NCBI RefSeq assembly: GCF_030512175.1
Contig: NZ_JAULBL010000002.1
Span: 2,044,149 to 2,108,148 of the forward strand
Direction: 5' to 3'
DNA: 64,000 bases
Source: Paeniglutamicibacter sulfureus
Lineage (GTDB): Bacteria > Actinomycetota > Actinomycetes > Actinomycetales > Micrococcaceae
In this document: piece by piece, positions 62,525 to 64,000 of the stretch
Layout: each line of letters starts with the position of its first letter
Numbering within the stretch: the stretch's first letter is position 1
Notes under the pieces: model-generated
Database searches by the model: none
What the model saw: only the letters and a program-made list of their open reading frames with translations
What the model was told of the DNA's origin: nothing
Made by a program: the position numbers and the translations under genes

Positions 62525-63009
62525 TTACGCATCCGCATTGAAAGCTGTCTCCTTCGTTCAGGCACCGGCCGGTGGATCACGTCCACACAGGGCATCGTGG
62601 AATCGTGGTGTTCCGTCAGGATATGGTCACGAGTCGGGACTCGGATAGCTTTTCGCAACCCGTCGGAGGAAACCACGGACGCGTCGTGGGTGGCCGGCGG
62701 TTCGTATCGGACGGTGACTTGGCAGCAGGACTGCGCGCTTGGCCACGTGCCAACCATTCGAATCGCTTGGAGGCAACCCAACCCCAGGGCGACAGTCGAA
62801 GCGGGAAGGACCCTTGTCACCATGGCAGTACGTGCAGATTCCTTGGCACGGCCCCACAAGGACAGTAGCGTGGGGAACGCGACGTTGGGTTGGAAGCTGC
62901 GGGCACATGGCCGGGGGAAATCGGTTGGAACGGACCTCCGGTCCGGAACGTAAGTCGCCCACATCGCCACCAGGCACGTGAAATCCTGAAGCAACGAAGG
63001 AGGCACCAC
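62525..63009. other. Intergenic zone with an uncertain minus-strand open frame
   Basis: This 485-bp stretch lies between divergent genes. On the minus strand a frame from about 63009 (or an inner ATG near 62823) runs to 62521 and overlaps the glycosyltransferase start as ATGA; its middle part has GC-biased third positions (HDASVVSSDGL, then VPTRDHILTEHHDST) but its end does not, and I recognise no family. It may be real or may be a leader. AAGGAG at the start of its last five codons could serve the ATG of the 5-codon MRMRK frame. Otherwise I see nothing. Confidence 0.35.
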
Positions 63010-63348
63010 ATGTCAACGACACCACGGAATCAAAGCTCCGGGCACGAGGACGAATACCCCGAGGACGCCTCGGGGCCAGGCACCGATGGGTTGTCCGAGG
63101 TGGACTCCCTCGACGGGCCCGAGGACCCCGGCACCGTCGACCCGTTTCAGGACCCCGACTACCTGGCCGAGCAATTGCTGGGAGCTGACGATGTCCAGCC
63201 GGGGACCGGGGACACCGCAGCCCGTGACGTGTCCTCCGAAGGACAGGACGGAACCCGCGCGGCCCAGCCGGACGCCGGTGACCTTGAAGCGGACGGCTCG
63301 GGATCCGACGCGTCGTCGGGGGACGAAGACCGCTTCGACGCAGGGTAG
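63010..63348 (+). CDS. Acidic low-complexity protein, 112 aa, unknown
   Basis: A strongly acidic, Gly/Asp/Ser/Pro-rich protein with no predicted fold: Asp and Glu make up roughly 30% of residues (DSLDGPEDPGTVDPFQDPDY). No signal peptide or membrane span. AAGGAGG lies 7 nt before ATG 63010, a strong ribosome site, so it is expressed. It is followed after 4 nt by the next gene, so both are co-transcribed. I do not recognise a family. It may be a regulator or an intrinsically disordered partner of the membrane protein. Confidence 0.7.
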   Translation: MSTTPRNQSSGHEDEYPEDASGPGTDGLSEVDSLDGPEDPGTVDPFQDPDYLAEQLLGADDVQPGTGDTAARDVSSEGQDGTRAAQPDAGDLEADGSGSDASSGDEDRFDAG

Positions 63349-63352
63349 CCCG

Positions 63353-64000
63353 ATGTCCACGCAGTCGGCCCGCAAGACCGTCGTCGGCCTGATAGCTGAC
63401 ACCGGAATGCCGCTGTCCCTGGCCGTGTCGCTGAAGGACTCGCTGCCCGCGCAGTTGGTATCGGACTTGGACAACGGTGCGGGCTGGGAGGTGGAAGTCG
63501 CCGAATTCTCGCTTCCCTTGGCCGGTAACGGCGAGGTTGAACTCAATGCCCACTCGCGCCAATTGCGCGAAGCGGGCGGTTGGGACTACTTGGTGTACCT
63601 GACGGACTTGCCACAGTATGAAAGGGGCGAACCCCTGGCATCCAGCGTCAACGCCGGCTCCGGATCCGCCATTGTGGTCTTGCCCGCATTGGGGATAGTC
63701 CGAAAGAAACGGTTGCAGCGTGCCGTGGTCCAGGCACTCGCGGCCCTGCATGGGGTCGGGGATCCCTACTTGCGGGACGACGGGCGGGTATTGCCGGCCG
63801 TGGACCCCTTTTCCCTTGAGCGAAGGATCGAGGCCGCCAAGACGGACGACGATGCCTTCGAAACCGTCAAGGGCATAATGGGCAGGTTGCTGCTGCTCAT
63901 CGGCATGGTGCGCAGCAACCGACCGTGGAGGCTGGTGCCCAGCCTTTCCTCGGCGATGGCCGCGGCCTTGGCTACGGGTGCATTTGGCGTTTTCTACACC
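63353..64000 (+). CDS. Membrane-associated protein, 5' part only (runs off the window end)
   Basis: The frame stays open from ATG 63353 to the last base (216 codons seen). It begins MSTQSARKTVVGLIADTGMP. Residues ~1-175 are soluble, with the segment WDYLVYLTDLPQYERGEPL near 85 and LERRIEAAKTDDDAFETVKG near 160. A hydrophobic stretch starts at about 178 (IMGRLLLLIGMV), with another at the end (AMAAALATGAFGVFYT), so a membrane domain probably continues beyond the window. Codon bias is that of a real gene. Starts 4 nt after the acidic protein. I recognise no family with certainty. Confidence 0.72.
   Translation, partial: MSTQSARKTVVGLIADTGMPLSLAVSLKDSLPAQLVSDLDNGAGWEVEVAEFSLPLAGNGEVELNAHSRQLREAGGWDYLVYLTDLPQYERGEPLASSVNAGSGSAIVVLPALGIVRKKRLQRAVVQALAALHGVGDPYLRDDGRVLPAVDPFSLERRIEAAKTDDDAFETVKGIMGRLLLLIGMVRSNRPWRLVPSLSSAMAAALATGAFGVFYT

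Noticed and set aside
62627-63751. Minus-strand frame of about 370 codons opposite the acidic and membrane protein genes
   Set aside because: Arg/Pro/Gly-rich and overlaps two plus-strand genes that have good ribosome sites and codon use.

Overview
The window is high-GC DNA (roughly two-thirds G+C by eye) from an actinobacterium. The gene families and their order point to the Micrococcaceae (Arthrobacter, Paeniglutamicibacter or a close relative). Evidence includes a NucS mismatch endonuclease start, the run clpS / DUF2017 / murI / MBL hydrolase / rph / rdgB, a DUF222-HNH protein, DUF3039 and DUF6458 proteins, and a homoprotocatechuate dioxygenase whose residue numbering matches the Arthrobacter/Brevibacterium enzymes. 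Genus-level assignment is inference. I saw no rRNA, tRNA, CRISPR array, insertion sequence or phage gene.

Layout. 1-5.3 kb: 5' part of nucS, a small zinc-ribbon protein, an AI-2E-family exporter, an unusual three-span membrane protein and a thioredoxin-fold/TPR protein. 5.3-9.4 kb: a membrane protein, a poorly defined intergenic zone, an ABC exporter pair and a DUF3039 protein. 9.4-18 kb: a DEAD/DEAH helicase, NAD salvage genes pncB-pncA, then clpS-DUF2017-murI-MBL-rph-rdgB. 18-24.9 kb: DUF222-HNH protein, phosphoesterase, DUF6458 protein, aconitase and a cupin. 24.9-32.2 kb: a carbohydrate or polyol locus with a TIM-barrel isomerase and a ROK regulator diverging from an RbsABC-like importer and a Gfo/Idh/MocA dehydrogenase. 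32.2-43.2 kb: DedA, a YtrA-type GntR/ABC operon, a DEDD exonuclease with BRCT domain, a degenerate ADP-ribosylglycohydrolase-like protein, sbcD-sbcC and an MFS exporter. 43.2-58.1 kb: 4-hydroxyphenylacetate (HPA) catabolism in two blocks: IclR regulator, HpaC, HpaB and a transporter, then HpaD, HpaE, GntR and an HpaG-RraA fusion. Between the blocks lie two paralogous phosphoribosyltransferases, a lipoprotein, an ABC-F protein, a GlsB-like protein and a RibD-like reductase. 58.2-62.5 kb: four glycosyltransferases. 63-64 kb: an acidic protein and the start of a membrane protein cut by the window end.

How the genes work together. HpaB/HpaC would hydroxylate 4-hydroxyphenylacetate to homoprotocatechuate, HpaD opens the ring, HpaE oxidises the semialdehyde, and the HpaG half of the fusion decarboxylates and isomerises the product. 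The RraA-like half carries the GGVRD motif of class II pyruvate aldolases and may replace HpaI. HpaF and HpaH are not in the window. HpaB is interrupted by a frameshift at a run of seven T close to its C terminus.

Two regulatory patterns stand out. At least fifteen genes, mostly housekeeping, start 6-7 nt after a TANNNT-like hexamer with no Shine-Dalgarno sequence, as expected for leaderless mRNAs. The catabolic and glycosyltransferase genes mostly have clear AGGAG-type sites. Several promoter regions contain palindromes suited to the GntR, IclR or TetR families, and the FCD-GntR and YtrA ones lie across a good TTGACA promoter.
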